A stretch of DNA of 64,000 bases, from contig MU119316.1 in assembly GCA_014904845.1 (NCBI GenBank), positions 62,001 through 126,000 on the forward strand. The letters are read 5' to 3'. The translations under genes were made by a program, and so were the position numbers. The DNA comes from Acephala macrosclerotiorum. Taxonomy: Eukaryota > Ascomycota > Leotiomycetes > Helotiales > Mollisiaceae. The notes under the pieces were generated by a model. It made no database searches. It worked only from the letters and a program-made list of their open reading frames with translations, and was not told the DNA's origin. Below are positions 20,075-31,228 of this stretch, in pieces (position 1 is the first letter of the stretch; the number at the start of each line of letters is the position of its first letter).

Positions 20075-22594
20075 TAGCTCGGCGAAGATTGTTGTTTTGG
20101 AATAAGATTCCATGTCTTCGGGGCGCCTTGATTCACTTAGTCTTCTCTTTGGTGAAGAATGTAAGCTTTCATCATGGTCTATGCTAACTTCTTCGAGAAG
20201 AGACTTTGTTTGGCGTTGGATCTCGATGTGCTCGTCGCTTCTTGAACGATGGAGCCGCGTGTTGCTTGGTTGTCCTAGAAGGGTTTGCAATGTAGAGAAA
20301 GGCTTCTGGGTATTCCCACGTATCTTGACAATAAAGCCAGAGGGTCCAGGAGTAAATAAGCAATCTGCATTCTGTAATGGAGATTGCGGGATTGGGACTG
20401 AACCAGCTTCCGTCTTCTGTGTGATGGTACAGCCATCGGACCCAGCATCAAAAATTTCGGTATCATCGTCGCTGACCACGAAATCTCCAACCATTGGTTT
20501 GTCGTTGGGGTCTTGTCTTATAGTGACATCATGAGGCTCTATGTAGGCCGGAAGATTATCGATTAGCCTAGTATCCTCGTATGCTAGGCTATTAGTGTTG
20601 ACAACTAGGGGAATTTTTGGCTCGAGAGAATAGGAGAAGGCGACCGGTCCCTTGAGAGTTCGAGAGTACTTGCTCGTAGAGTCAGTCTGCAAGACACGAC
20701 CATAGGGTGATACAACCGCAACGTCTGCCTGGTCTTCAACCACAAGGAGTGTGCTCTTGGCATCATGCTGAGCGCCATCAATCATCTCTTCATATTGGAA
20801 AGATGATTCGTTGCGATCACCATCGTCTTCCGGAAACGATCCTGGAAGATGGCATGCGTACGGATCGACTACTCGCATGTACGTCTCTAGACTAGGAGTT
20901 ACTATTGAAGGAGGGGTCGGGTCCTCTTTCAAGGGCTGTAGATCTTCTTGGTAGGAAGCAATTCTAGGCATGCTGAGATTTGGGAAATAGCCAAACACGC
21001 GATGCATGAAATTTATTCGCTGGTGAAGAGGCGACTCCCTGGGGTCTAGCGTGCTTTTGACACTATCTGGCTTGGCATGGATGGTCTCTGTATAAGTTCC
21101 CTTCTCCATTGGCAGACGGTCTGATTGTTGGGAGGATGCTGTCGAGTTTCGATGGGCTATTTTAGCTCTTAGTGTATCCTCGTCGTCTCTTTCTTCCTCT
21201 GATGAAGTCTCAGAGACTGTCGATCCGTCATCCTGGCACCTCTTGCAACAAAATATGCCTTCGTAGACCTGTCTGATGTTCTGGCACAGCTGGTCTGCAC
21301 TGGGTCTGCTACCCGGTTTTTCTTCGAGCATGTCCTTGATCCACTGCATTGGCGCATTATCTTCTCGTGGGAGCTTTGTGCTCTTCGCAAGATAGCCACT
21401 CCACTGCATGGCTCCTTGGATGTTCTCGGAGACGTATTCTTGCTTGGATCCATGGTCGACTAGGAACTTCTGCATTGAGTCCAATGATTCGGAGCGAAGT
21501 ATGGTCGTCATTTCCAGGAATGTCACTCCCAAAGACCAAATATCAGATGCTTTGCCCCTTGGTGTTCCACGAGCGACTTCGGGGCTCTGATACTGGGCCG
21601 TCTTGACTCTAGCAGTGCCCGTCGTCACACTGCTGTCTCCTTGGAGTTCAATGGCAGTACCAAAGTCCGTGATGTAGATGTTATTTTCCTTCAACAAAAT
21701 ATTGTTGGGCTTGATGTCTTTGTGACGGATATTGTTCTCATGTAGATACGCAATGGCGCCTGCAAGACACCCGTAATATGTGCGAAATCGAGTTCTCTCA
21801 GCACGTTGGAATGGGATGTGGCAAGATCTGAGATAGTGCTTGAGATCCATGTCTGCGACAGGTATCATGAGAATAGCAACCGATTTCGCATCACTGTAGC
21901 TGCCGACAATCGTTACTAAGTGGTGGTGGTCCAACTTCTTGAGGATTTGGACCTCGTGAATGAATCTGTCTTGGATTGCCTTGTTTTTGTTGAAATCTTT
22001 ATGCCGATACATTCTTTTTCGTGCATAGAACTTCCCAGTAATCTTGCTCCTGACTTTATCAACCTTGCTATGATGACAATGAATTAGACCTCATATCCTT
22101 TTACTTACGGCAATTAAAACTTACGCGTCTCCGCCCTTGCCCAATCTCCCTAAATTCTCAAGGAAGGTATCGCCAGACTCCGTTAGCACATGAGGACTCT
22201 CTCCAAGCTTCTCCAATTCCAAGGCCGGGGACATGACATGGGCTTGCAATTCTAAGAACTGGTGGCAAGCATCAGGCTCATATTTATACATTTGAGGTGG
22301 AAGTGAACGGCGATTCGGGTAAGGGAACGAGTTATCGAGAAGACCTTTGGCGGCGAAAAGCTTCAGCAAATCCAATCTACGTATCATAAAAAGGACCGCG
22401 TACGTTCGAGGCCTCGCGCTGGCCTCATCTTCACTGAGCTCTCGAAGGCATTGCGCAATTTCTTCAATGTCGATGTCCGAAATCATTCCCTTGGCACCCG
22501 TACTCGGATTATTAATCGGTGGGCAGCATAGCTCTTGGATCCTTTGGTATGTTTCTTCGACAAACCTGCGACCGCGAACCTCAAGATCCTCCAT
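20069..22594 (-). CDS. Serine/threonine protein kinase N-terminal half of the split kinase-ankyrin gene
   Basis: Exons 22594-22125 and 22067-20069 are joined across a 57-bp intron. The splice rebuilds the glycine-rich loop and the lysine segment LGKGGDAKVDKV...YARKRM. Start MEDLEVRG at 22,594 is chosen because upstream codons lack coding character. Kinase motifs are HKDIKPNNILL (catalytic loop, HRD changed to HKD), ITDFGTAI, YQSPEVARG and DIWSLGVTFLEM, so the kinase should be active. A long Ser/Pro-rich tail follows. The frame enters the transposon after FAEL and stops at once at 20,069-20,071. The intact gene continued into the ankyrin half, so this is a truncated protein if it is expressed. 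The gene stands head to head with the HeLo-pseudokinase gene, 325 bp away. Confidence 0.88.
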
Positions 22595-22919
22595 GTTTGC
22601 GTATTGTAAGGTGGGAAGTTGTTGAGATTCTGCCACCACGAATCTATCATTGTGGGAGCGACCGCGGCTGAGGCAAGTGAGGCTGAGCATCGGATGTTGT
22701 GTTCAGGGATTGGCGTTCATGGTTGGCGATGGTGTGTCCACGACTGCATGATGCAGACAGGGAGAAGGTGTCACCTGCACATCCTCACCGAGTCCCACCT
22801 CCCCGATTGATTGATTTCCAACTTTGAGCCTCCCATCTCACTTTGTCCCTCCGTGGAGTCCATGACGGCAGGGATCGAATCGAAAACGCGAGTAGCTTTC
22901 CATCGGTTACGAATTTATC
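22595..22919. promoter_or_regulatory. Shared divergent promoter between kinase-ankyrin and HeLo-pseudokinase genes
   Basis: Only 325 bp separate the two start codons on opposite strands, so regulatory DNA must be shared. The stretch is of normal GC content. I see no clear TATA box on either side. Confidence 0.5.
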
Positions 22920-24800
22920 ATGGGTACCCCCTTTGACGTAGCCGCAGGAGCTGTTGGTTTCGCCTCACTAGGAATATCGTGCATGCAAGGCTGCATCAAA
23001 GGATTCATTCTCCTCTCGACAGCGCAGAATTTTGGGCAAGACGCAGATTTGATACGATGTGAGATCGAATTCGAGTAGTACCGTCTTTTTCGCTGGGCAG
23101 ACAAGGTTGGACTTGAAAGCAGCACCCCAAATCGGAATTTGAATTGGGCGATTATCAACGATGTGATGAAGCAACTCAACGTTCTGATGAACGACACTGC
23201 CAAGTTCAAATCCGAGTACGGTCTCGAGATCCTGACAATGGATGAAAAGTTGTCAGTGGATGATTTGGATGTGCCAAAAACAGGCCTGAGGCGTCTCTTT
23301 GCCCGCATGAAACCAGAGTTCCAGAATCAGACAGCTAGAAGGCTGCAGGAGGAGAACAAAGTATGGAGACGTCTAAAGTGGGCTTCAATTGACAAAGTTG
23401 GCATTGAAATGCTTGTCAATGACATCCGTCGAAAGATTGACAAACTATATGACCTCCTTCAGGACGACGACCAGAGGTTTATCAAGCATGGTATCGAGGC
23501 GCTGCTCAGGCATGCTGTCTCTCAAGCAAGCGAATCATCGGATCTATCAGCCATAGAACAGTTACTTCACCCAGCTAGTATATCTGCCACCGACTTTGAG
23601 GAGAACTCCATCAAAACTGCTCTGAGCCTCAAGAAGCGAAGGCTTATGTTGGACTTTGGGCAAAAGAGTCACCCAAACTCGGCCAGGTCATCGAACTCAA
23701 CGCTTGTCGCAAGCAATGCTTCCAGCACAAGTCTTTCGGTCCCCGCAATATCCCGAAAAGGCTCGAGAAAGACTGCGACGTCTCGAGCGCAGTTATCTTG
23801 GAAGCTGCTGGAAAGGGCAAGGCACTCGAAGCAGGACATTCAAGCCAGAGAGATGGCTACCTATGACGGCCTTTCGGTTCTCGTGGAGTGGAAGAGTGTA
23901 GAGCGAGGGGTCGAATCCAAACTGAAGCACCGCATAAAGTCCTTGGCAACTTTACTCCAAGATATGGACTCTTCTACATTTCATTCCCTGAGTTGCGTGG
24001 GATACCTCAAAAATCCAGATACAGGTGATTATGGCTATGTTTTCCAACCACCGAACGATCATTGCGAAGCCTTCACGTCACTTTCCCAGATTATGGGGAA
24101 CGAGACGTTGACTCCGAGTCTCAACGACCGCTTCACACTCGCTATAGCTTTGACAGAAACGGTGCTACAACTCCACACTTCAGGCTGGCTGCACAAGGGA
24201 ATACGTTCTGAAAACGTGCTCCTCTTTCCAGATAATAAGGACTCGACAGACATTGCGAGAGCATTCCTTGGTGGATACGAGTATGCTAGAGCTGATAATC
24301 CTTCGGACATGACGGAGTCACCAGCGATGCAGCAAGAGTCAAACTTGTACAGACATCCAGCACTTCTCAGAGCCAACAGAGCATCTTTCCAAAAGGCATT
24401 TGATCTTTACGCCCTCGGATGTGTCCTGATCGAGATCGGTCTTTGGTCGAGTATGATCACAACTTTGATACACTTTCTTCGCCGACAGAAAGGGACAGCG
24501 AATAATCTGTTAACCAGGGTTCCTGATATTAGCTTGACCAATGCAGGAAAAGCGGAGATGACAGAAGCGAGCAAGGAAAAGTTCAGGTTTCTAACTGCAG
24601 TCGGCAAGGGAAGCATTACAGAAGCTTTAGAATTTACTGCTGGAAAGACCTTTGCAACAGTCGTGAATCTGTGCTTAACTGCTGGAGGTGAAAAAGAGGC
24701 GTTACAGGACGATGATGATGACGAAGTAGATGACAAAGATGATAGGTGCATCGGTCTTGAAATCGAGATTCTCGAGAAATTGAGAAGCTGTAGAATGTAG
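22920..24800 (+). CDS. HeLo-domain pseudokinase, interrupted by an in-frame TAG in the HeLo domain
   Basis: The ATG at 22,920 begins a HeLo-like N-terminus (FDVAAGAVGFASLGISCMQG). One frame continues to the stop at 24,798-24,800, broken once by TAG at 23,076-23,078. The codons around it read FEFE-stop-YRLFRWADKVGL, and family members usually have Gln or another residue there, so CAG to TAG is likely. HeLo domains are membrane-targeting cell-death domains of HET-S/HELLP-type proteins. The C-terminal half is kinase-like but degenerate: WLHKGIRSENVLLF lacks the catalytic Asp of HRD, and GGYEYAR stands where DFG would be, while AFDLYALGCVLIEIGLW keeps the F-helix. An acidic run (DDDDDEVDDKDD) lies near the end. 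If translation restarts at an internal ATG such as 23,139, the product loses the first helix of the HeLo domain. Confidence 0.75.
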
Positions 24801-24928
24801 TGGATACAGAGCGGGGATCCGATATTGGAAAAGAGTTCAAGGCAAGGAATTTGGCGTGGTTTGTTTGGGACCGGGGCGACGTTCCGGACCGTTTGCTGAA
24901 GCATACATTAATCGTATTTCGCAGTCTC

Positions 24929-26464
24929 TCACACGAACTCTAAGTTGTAGTCCAACCCATATTTCTCCCTGTACAGATCCCTCCATCCCTTGACCTCATC
25001 ACTGACATTGTCGGCAGCCTGTCTCATCTCAGGCAGTTTCCCTTCCTGTTCAGCCGCAATCTTGCTGCTATGCTCAATTGCCCCTATAATTTGATCTCTC
25101 GTTCTACCATTGTATGCCTTCTTTTTGGGGTCATAAAGCTTCGTTTTCACGTCTGGGTTTAACGACTGTAGTTGTTCAAGATCGTTCTTCCAATATTGAA
25201 TAACTTCGAGATTATCTTGGTGGCGCTTTTCGAATTCCTGAAGCTGTCTGATGGGTTCTGCAGCACGCCATTTGGCTCGATTTTCTCGGTCCCATGCGAT
25301 GCGTGCTTCATCGAATGCTCTGCCGTCGAATTTGTGAGGCCAACCATGGGTAATGTACATCTCTCTGTAGGCGTCACGTGGGTATGCAACCTGTCTCGTT
25401 GTTCAATTCCCGTATATAGTAGATTATGAGAGTAACTTACCATCCTGTCATTTTCAACAAAACCTGGTACCCACTCGAGGCTTCTGAATCTCTCGATGTA
25501 GTCTCTCAATGCTTCAGTCGCAGGCCTGGACGCATACATCTCAATCTTGGCCCTCGCATCAATATTCATCACCTCGCTGACTCCAGGGGCTAGAAGGCCA
25601 CGAGTAACAGGATCGATACTGCCTCGATCTTCGTGACTGCCGTCATAATAATCTTGTGCTGCAACGGCACCCACACCCACCGTGAATAAGTTCCCTACAG
25701 CAAACATCAACTTCAGTTCCAACATACCCCCACATGTCCGTTCACTCACTTGTCTTCAAATCCAAAATCATTGTCCCACCCATAAGGATAGTGTCATTCG
25801 TCTGACGCGTATAGATTCTATCAACCCCAGTAATAGCCACCTGCCACGGCTTCAAAATCTTCATCATGGGATCAGTCAAGACCCCGCCTCCCTCTTCAAG
25901 CATAATATCAATCTCTTCCTTGGATATCATGTCACTATACCATGGATCACGACTTCGAATTAGTACATCGGGATCTCTCATGTCTGCAAATGCAGTGGAA
26001 AGCAGAAGTTCGTTGTTGTATCTCCAGGCACGCCAGTTGGTGGCTGACATGACCAGCTCGTCTCGGAAACCGTACATTGGTCCTGGTGTCTTTTGTACAT
26101 AGGGTAGGATTTGGAGGAATTTGATGGCTATTGGCGAGAGTTTCAGGATAGTCGTCGTTAGGGTGATGTTTGTTGCGGCCGAGGAGAAGTGTGGAGCATA
26201 GGCGATGGAGCTTGGCTTGAGATATTGCATTTTCTCGAGCAGAGTGTATAGTTCTGTCATCAGGTCGGCGACTTCGAGCATCCATTTCTCGTCAGGAGTG
26301 GGAATTGGATGCCGCCAGGAGCGAAGACGAGCTGGAGCATTGGTGTAAAAGAGGTAGATAACGAGGCACGTGATGACGAGGGTTCTAAAGCGCGGCCGAC
26401 GCGAGCGAGAAGGATGATGAGTCGATCCCAACGGTAGAATGGGCAAATCGTTCTTCCCCTTCAT
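24929..26464 (-). CDS. Type II single-pass membrane protein of unknown function
   Basis: The gene has three exons, 26464-25750, 25694-25441 and 25390-24929. The introns are 55 and 50 bp (GTGAGT...GTAG and GTAAGT...ACAG), and both keep the frame, giving 476 aa. I prefer the ATG at 26,464 (MKGKNDLPIL) to the upstream one at 26,566, which adds a Ser/His-rich stretch. An N-terminal basic region is followed by one membrane segment, TLVITCLVIYLFY, then a long soluble part. The C-terminal third is rich in charged helices (QLQEFEKRHQDNLEVIQYWK) and is probably coiled coil. No domain is recognised. The 3' end converges on the HeLo gene with a gap of only 128 bp. Confidence 0.75.
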
Positions 26465-27185
26465 TGTGGGTTGAGATGAGGTGTCATGGCATCTATATGA
26501 TTGATGAAAGGATGAAAGTGAATAGTCCTCGTTGTGACGCTGTGCCGCTGAAGTAATGCCAAGCATTTCTCTCGAGTGGCGCTAGCTATTTTTAGCATGA
26601 AAAGGGGCTTCCGCCTAATAAAAGGGGCAACATTCAACAGACAACGTTTCTTCTCGTTGAAGTCGGACGACCACAATCAGTGGCTCTAATATTCTCGACG
26701 TCTTATATTACTTCTTGCGAGGAACCCTCAACGTCACTTCAAAGGAAATTCGGGCCGCCCCTACAACCACTCATCAAATCGCCTCTAATTAGTCTGCCGG
26801 ATTGCATTCTCGGCCTGCAACCTTGAAAGGGAAGGAGGTCGCATCCTGCTGTGCCGAAGACTTCGGGTTCCGGAACAGGCAATAGGCTGTGAACACATTA
26901 CAAAAACCTCTCTCGCACAAAAAAACATGTCCGCCAAGTAGATACCTACGCAGCTAGCCTTCTCAGCTTCATTCTAGCATAGCTACGTACGATATCTTAA
27001 TGCACTGTCGCCAACGGCGCTGCTCGTAAACAGCCGTTTCCTTTATCCCACATTTTCTACCTTGTATAGAAGAGCTTTCTCTTTCTTCTCGCCTTTCAAC
27101 TTTGAAGAAAATCCTCAAACTAACTCCTTGCAGTCAGCGCCAACAACATCCCCGCCTTCTGGGAAGATCCGCACTGGTTTCTAGC
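26465..27185. other. Intergenic region
   Basis: No gene is supported. The region lies upstream of the membrane-protein gene on the minus strand and of a short open frame on the plus strand. CT-rich leader-like stretches occur at about 27,040-27,110. Confidence 0.35.
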
Positions 27186-27455
27186 ATGGAGCCAAAATTC
27201 GATGTTTGCTTTAAGCCATACTATAGCTTTTCAACATACACAAATCGAGCACTGGAAAGCCCAGAGGACATGGAATTCTGGGAACTTCCCAGAAGCGCGC
27301 ACAAAGAAAGGAGAAATGAGATTCACAAAACAGTTGAGATCTCTCAGTCTTGGTTTAACAACCCGAGTACCGGGGCTTCCCCGTCCACAATGAGTAAAGA
27401 GAAATTAGTTAAGTATGCCTACTGCGTCTTTTACAAAGTCGTGTTCCCGACCTAA
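27186..27455 (+). CDS. Small hypothetical protein
   Basis: An 89-codon frame opens at an ATG in the context TAGCATGGAG (the frame is open from 27,102). The product is hydrophilic, with FDVCFKPYYSFSTYTNRALE near the start and two further Cys-free charged stretches. There is no signal peptide, domain or splice partner. A pyrimidine-rich leader upstream is the only supporting signal. It may be a chance frame. Confidence 0.3.
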   Translation: MEPKFDVCFKPYYSFSTYTNRALESPEDMEFWELPRSAHKERRNEIHKTVEISQSWFNNPSTGASPSTMSKEKLVKYAYCVFYKVVFPT

Positions 27456-27671
27456 TGCTTAAACTTAAGAGGATCGACAATCTCTAATCGTCTGCTACCG
27501 GAAGTAACGTTCCTCATTCTTGATTCAGTATATCTAATGATGATCAAACTATAGATTTGTCACAAAGAAAGAGTCAATTCATCTTCAAGTGACTCGTGAA
27601 ACTTCGAAAATCGTCATTGATAACCCAAACACGATATCACTCTCGATAGCAGACTACTGCAAGCAATGTTT

Positions 27672-30600
27672 TTATGTACCTATGAGATTGCTATCTTCGA
27701 GCGCATCCTCTTCATTGCCCTGGGTTATTGTTCGAAGTCGCGATACCAACGTTGATGTAAAGCAATCCAAACCCTTGGGAGCTATTGTGTGATGCATAAC
27801 GCACCAACAAGGCGGGCGACCATTGGGGAATTGGACCCCAGCCTTTAGCTTCGGGAACATGATATCTCCTAGCACTCTGTTGCCTATGTTCTTTCGGAAA
27901 TCGGGAACAAGCGAGTCGAGGTACTGATCAAGCTTTTCTTTGTCTGGGTGTCGTTTTGCCTCCTGCATTTTCCGTGCATCGAAGTTTTGGTGACCGAAGA
28001 CATATTTGTAGAAATTAAACAGTTGCCAACGTTCCCATGTATTGGTCCCGTGAAATCCGTAGTCACCGTCACTTTCTCGACTTAGGTGAGTTTCGAACTT
28101 TGGATGACAGTTTGGTTTCGGAAGATGGCAGTAACAGAAACGACCTGAGAGCGTGTGGTTGACTTCAGCTATGAGACGATATATACCGAGCTCTTCGAGG
28201 TCTGGGCGGTGAAAAGCGATGCCCTTTGCCTGAAAAGTTGAAACATTCAGACCTCTACGTCTCATTAGAGTAGGCAGTGTTTTTTCCTCATAAGCCCTCG
28301 CAATTTCCTCGAGTGATGCCCCACACTTAGCTAGCTGAACGTAGAGCTTTGCGAGCTCCATAGACTGACCACGGTTGGTGCAAAAGCAGAAACCAAACTC
28401 GAGCCATTTTGAAGTGAGAGGACCAGGGATGTTGTTGAAGTCTCGGAACAATATTGAGTACAGAGTCAGCACTTCCCTTTCGGATATCGAGAGAGGGTGC
28501 ACATCGTCGTCCCGTTCTTCGATTGAAAGGGCATGCTCAAGCCGTCGCAATGCAGCTGCTTGATACACAAAGTCGCCTGCTCAATTTGGTATTACGCAGT
28601 CAATAAAAGACTGTCGATGAAGAAACCAAGCAAAGCAAGGGCAGTCATGATAGGTCTCTTTCCCTTCATATTGTATCAGCTCTGCAACGACTGCCATGTA
28701 ATCACCAAGATTTCCTTCGTCTACTCCCACTTGCACTCCGTTTGGACTTAGTTTGGACGTCATATGGGTGTAGAAGCAGAGAAGTTTGGCAACGTCGTAG
28801 CGCTCGGCGCAATTATTGAACCCGAAGGTCTTGCAAAGATCATCATCCGAGTATAGCTCGGACAGAGTCTGGGCTTGCCTCCACTCATCTCCTGTGGCAT
28901 GGGACCATTTTCTGATAAAGATTCTCAAGTAGTCAACATCGTTTGGTCGCTTTGTCAGCCTGCAAACAAAGACGTGCCGGCTCCAATGTTTCTTCTGGCA
29001 TGCTCTCGAGCAATAATTACTTCGGCACGAGGAACAGCGAAGGCTTGATGGACGGTGGCAACGACGACACGTTTTGGCAAATTTGCCTTGCTTCGGGGGC
29101 ATTTCATTGGTCCTCTCCAATCCAAACTTGACCCGAATATGGTTTTCCTTGTATATTTCTGCTTCCTCGCAGGACATTTCCTTTGGCTTAGTGAACGATC
29201 CTCCCATGACAGAGACAAATCCTGGCTTCTCATAGAGGTCAGTTATAAGAAGTCCGTCATCCCCGACCATAGGCACCATCATCAGTCGCCTGCAAGTTGT
29301 GTTAGCCGATGAAGTTTTGGAAGCAGGTTTACTTACCTCATATTTAGCTGTGGCTTTTCCATTTGGGCTTTTTCTCGGTCCAGTACGGTCTGCGTTGTGG
29401 ACAGAGCGGCAGACGATTGGGCGAGGAGCCTAGGATGTCTCAAAGGAAAGGGTTGGTCCAATATATTCTGCAGTAACATCCTGATGAAACCGAGAAATTC
29501 TTGCAAAATTGGCTGATACTCAGCGGTGTGGGCTTCTGTCAGAAGGACCGTTGGTATTTCCCACCGGTGCATAATGGTTTCGTGGGTTCCTCGGACATGG
29601 TAAGCGCCATGAACTCGGAGCAACAGCCAACAGAGTAAGCAACAAAGCTTACTACAACCAATGTAGGGATGTACACATCCATCTTCATGCCGAGACTTAA
29701 AGAATTGAGTTTGATGGGACAGTAGCTGAATTTCGGCGTGAACATGACATTTTTCTCCTCGAAGCTTGCGGAAGCTGTTTTTGATGGCTTTATTCTCAAG
29801 ATGGTGAAGCCAGCCAACACCACGTACATAGAGCCCTAGGCTCTTGGCGATTTCCAGTGGCGTTGCTTGTACTCGAGCGGAGTTGGGCGTTGCTTTCGTG
29901 GGGATCGCTGGCTGAAGAGGTATTGGGATACAGTCCACAGACTTGAAGATAGGCATGCTCTCAGCAGCTTGAATGAACGTGTCGACACTATAGTAAACTC
30001 GACAAAGGAATTTCAGGGCTGTAACTGCGTCGTTCTGCCTCTTTTCTGAATTTTGTGAGTCTTGAAATCGGGCACGTAAACGTGCCTTGATCGATGCTTG
30101 AAACCGTGGAGATCGCCAGACAGAAAATAAGGATGGTAATAGCTGCTTGAGGATTGCCCAACTCAAATGATCATCCTCGTTTTCATCCAAAGAAGAGACC
30201 TGGTCAATTAGTTTGAAGATGCCGTCGACCTCGTCGTTGATGTTTTTCAGACTTTGAGCAGACAAAGCAGCTCTGGAAATGTTTTCAGCTTCATCAAGCG
30301 AGGCGCCCGAAAACTGAAATTCGTTCTCGTTGTCGTCGATCCAGCTGCGGGTATGGAGAACTGGTAGCTTTTGAAGCCACTCATCAGAGAGTCTTGGTCG
30401 CTTATCTTGAGTTGTGCATTTTGTTGGCTCTTCGAATCTCAACGCTTTCCTAAGTTTGTTCAGATAATAGGTGATTCGCGGGCGTTGGTACTTCAAGATC
30501 ATGTCGAGCATGTAGACTTTATCTTTCTCAGCCGCGGCCCCTATATCATGTTATCATACAGTAATATGGCAATGTTGGCAGTACATAAGTTTACCCTCTC

Positions 30601-31228
30601 TTGATATGCGTTCCATGCAGGCCTTCCAAGAACCCAGAAAATCTGTGTCGTCGGTCGAGTTATGCCGATCCAACCCTTCATTCTTCGCGCAGAGAATCTT
30701 GACCTTGTTGTGTTCCTCGTCTATAATCATCATCGTACTGGATACATGTTTTGGATCGAGAATAGGGCCTTTGTTAACTGTGCGGTCTGACTTGTATCTT
30801 GCCAATGTTTCTGCCAGCCGGTCAAGGACTTTATTCCGTAAAGCTTTGGGGCTGCGCTCCTTCATGTCCTCAGCGCTGATAATTTCAACATCCTCCAAAT
30901 CCTCTTCAGGATAACCTTCTCCACTATCAGCGTTGTCTGAGGTACCCTTCTCCAGGAAGGCCTCCTTGTGGTCAAGAACTAGCTCATCAAGGTTTGCTGG
31001 ACGCTCAGCAAGTAATCCAAGTAAGCATATTGAGGGATGCAGCTGCTCGAGTAGCAAAGCGTGGCGTTCGACAGGAGTAGACATAATTCGGCTCAATCTC
31101 TCACCCAAGAATGTAATCAGATGATATGAGACTAAAAATCTCCATCCGGTCCTCAATGGGACGAACCTACGGAGAGCTGAAGTCTTCTCAGGTGGAAATT
31201 TGGCTTCAAGACATGAGACAGCTGGCAC
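27672..31228 (-). CDS. OTT_1508-like deaminase fused to a MYND zinc finger, interrupted by an in-frame TGA
   Basis: Exons are 31228-30595, 30540-29337 and 29289-27672. The introns are 54 and 47 bp, and both joins keep the frame. A start at 31,083 (MSTPVERH) is also possible. Exon 2 carries a deaminase-superfamily core: HAE at 29,740-29,732 in CHVHAEIQLLSH, then IGCSKLCCLLC (about 29,660-29,627) with the second zinc half-site, and RGTHETIMHRW. This matches the predicted nucleic-acid deaminase family OTT_1508. Exon 3 starts with a MYND finger (about 29,073-28,962; CRRCH...CSSC...YCSRACQKKHW...C), a protein-interaction module. A long C-terminal region with several Cys and His follows. The frame is broken once by TGA at 28,583-28,581 (IPN-stop-AGDFVYQA). 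A nonsense mutation is the simplest reading, and an intron with a poor donor is less likely. Without readthrough the product ends after the MYND region. Confidence 0.75.

Noticed and set aside
28571..28589. A 19-nt GT...AG segment that would remove the TGA in the deaminase-MYND gene
   Set aside because: It is far below the minimum size of fungal introns. The other introns in this gene are 47-54 bp.
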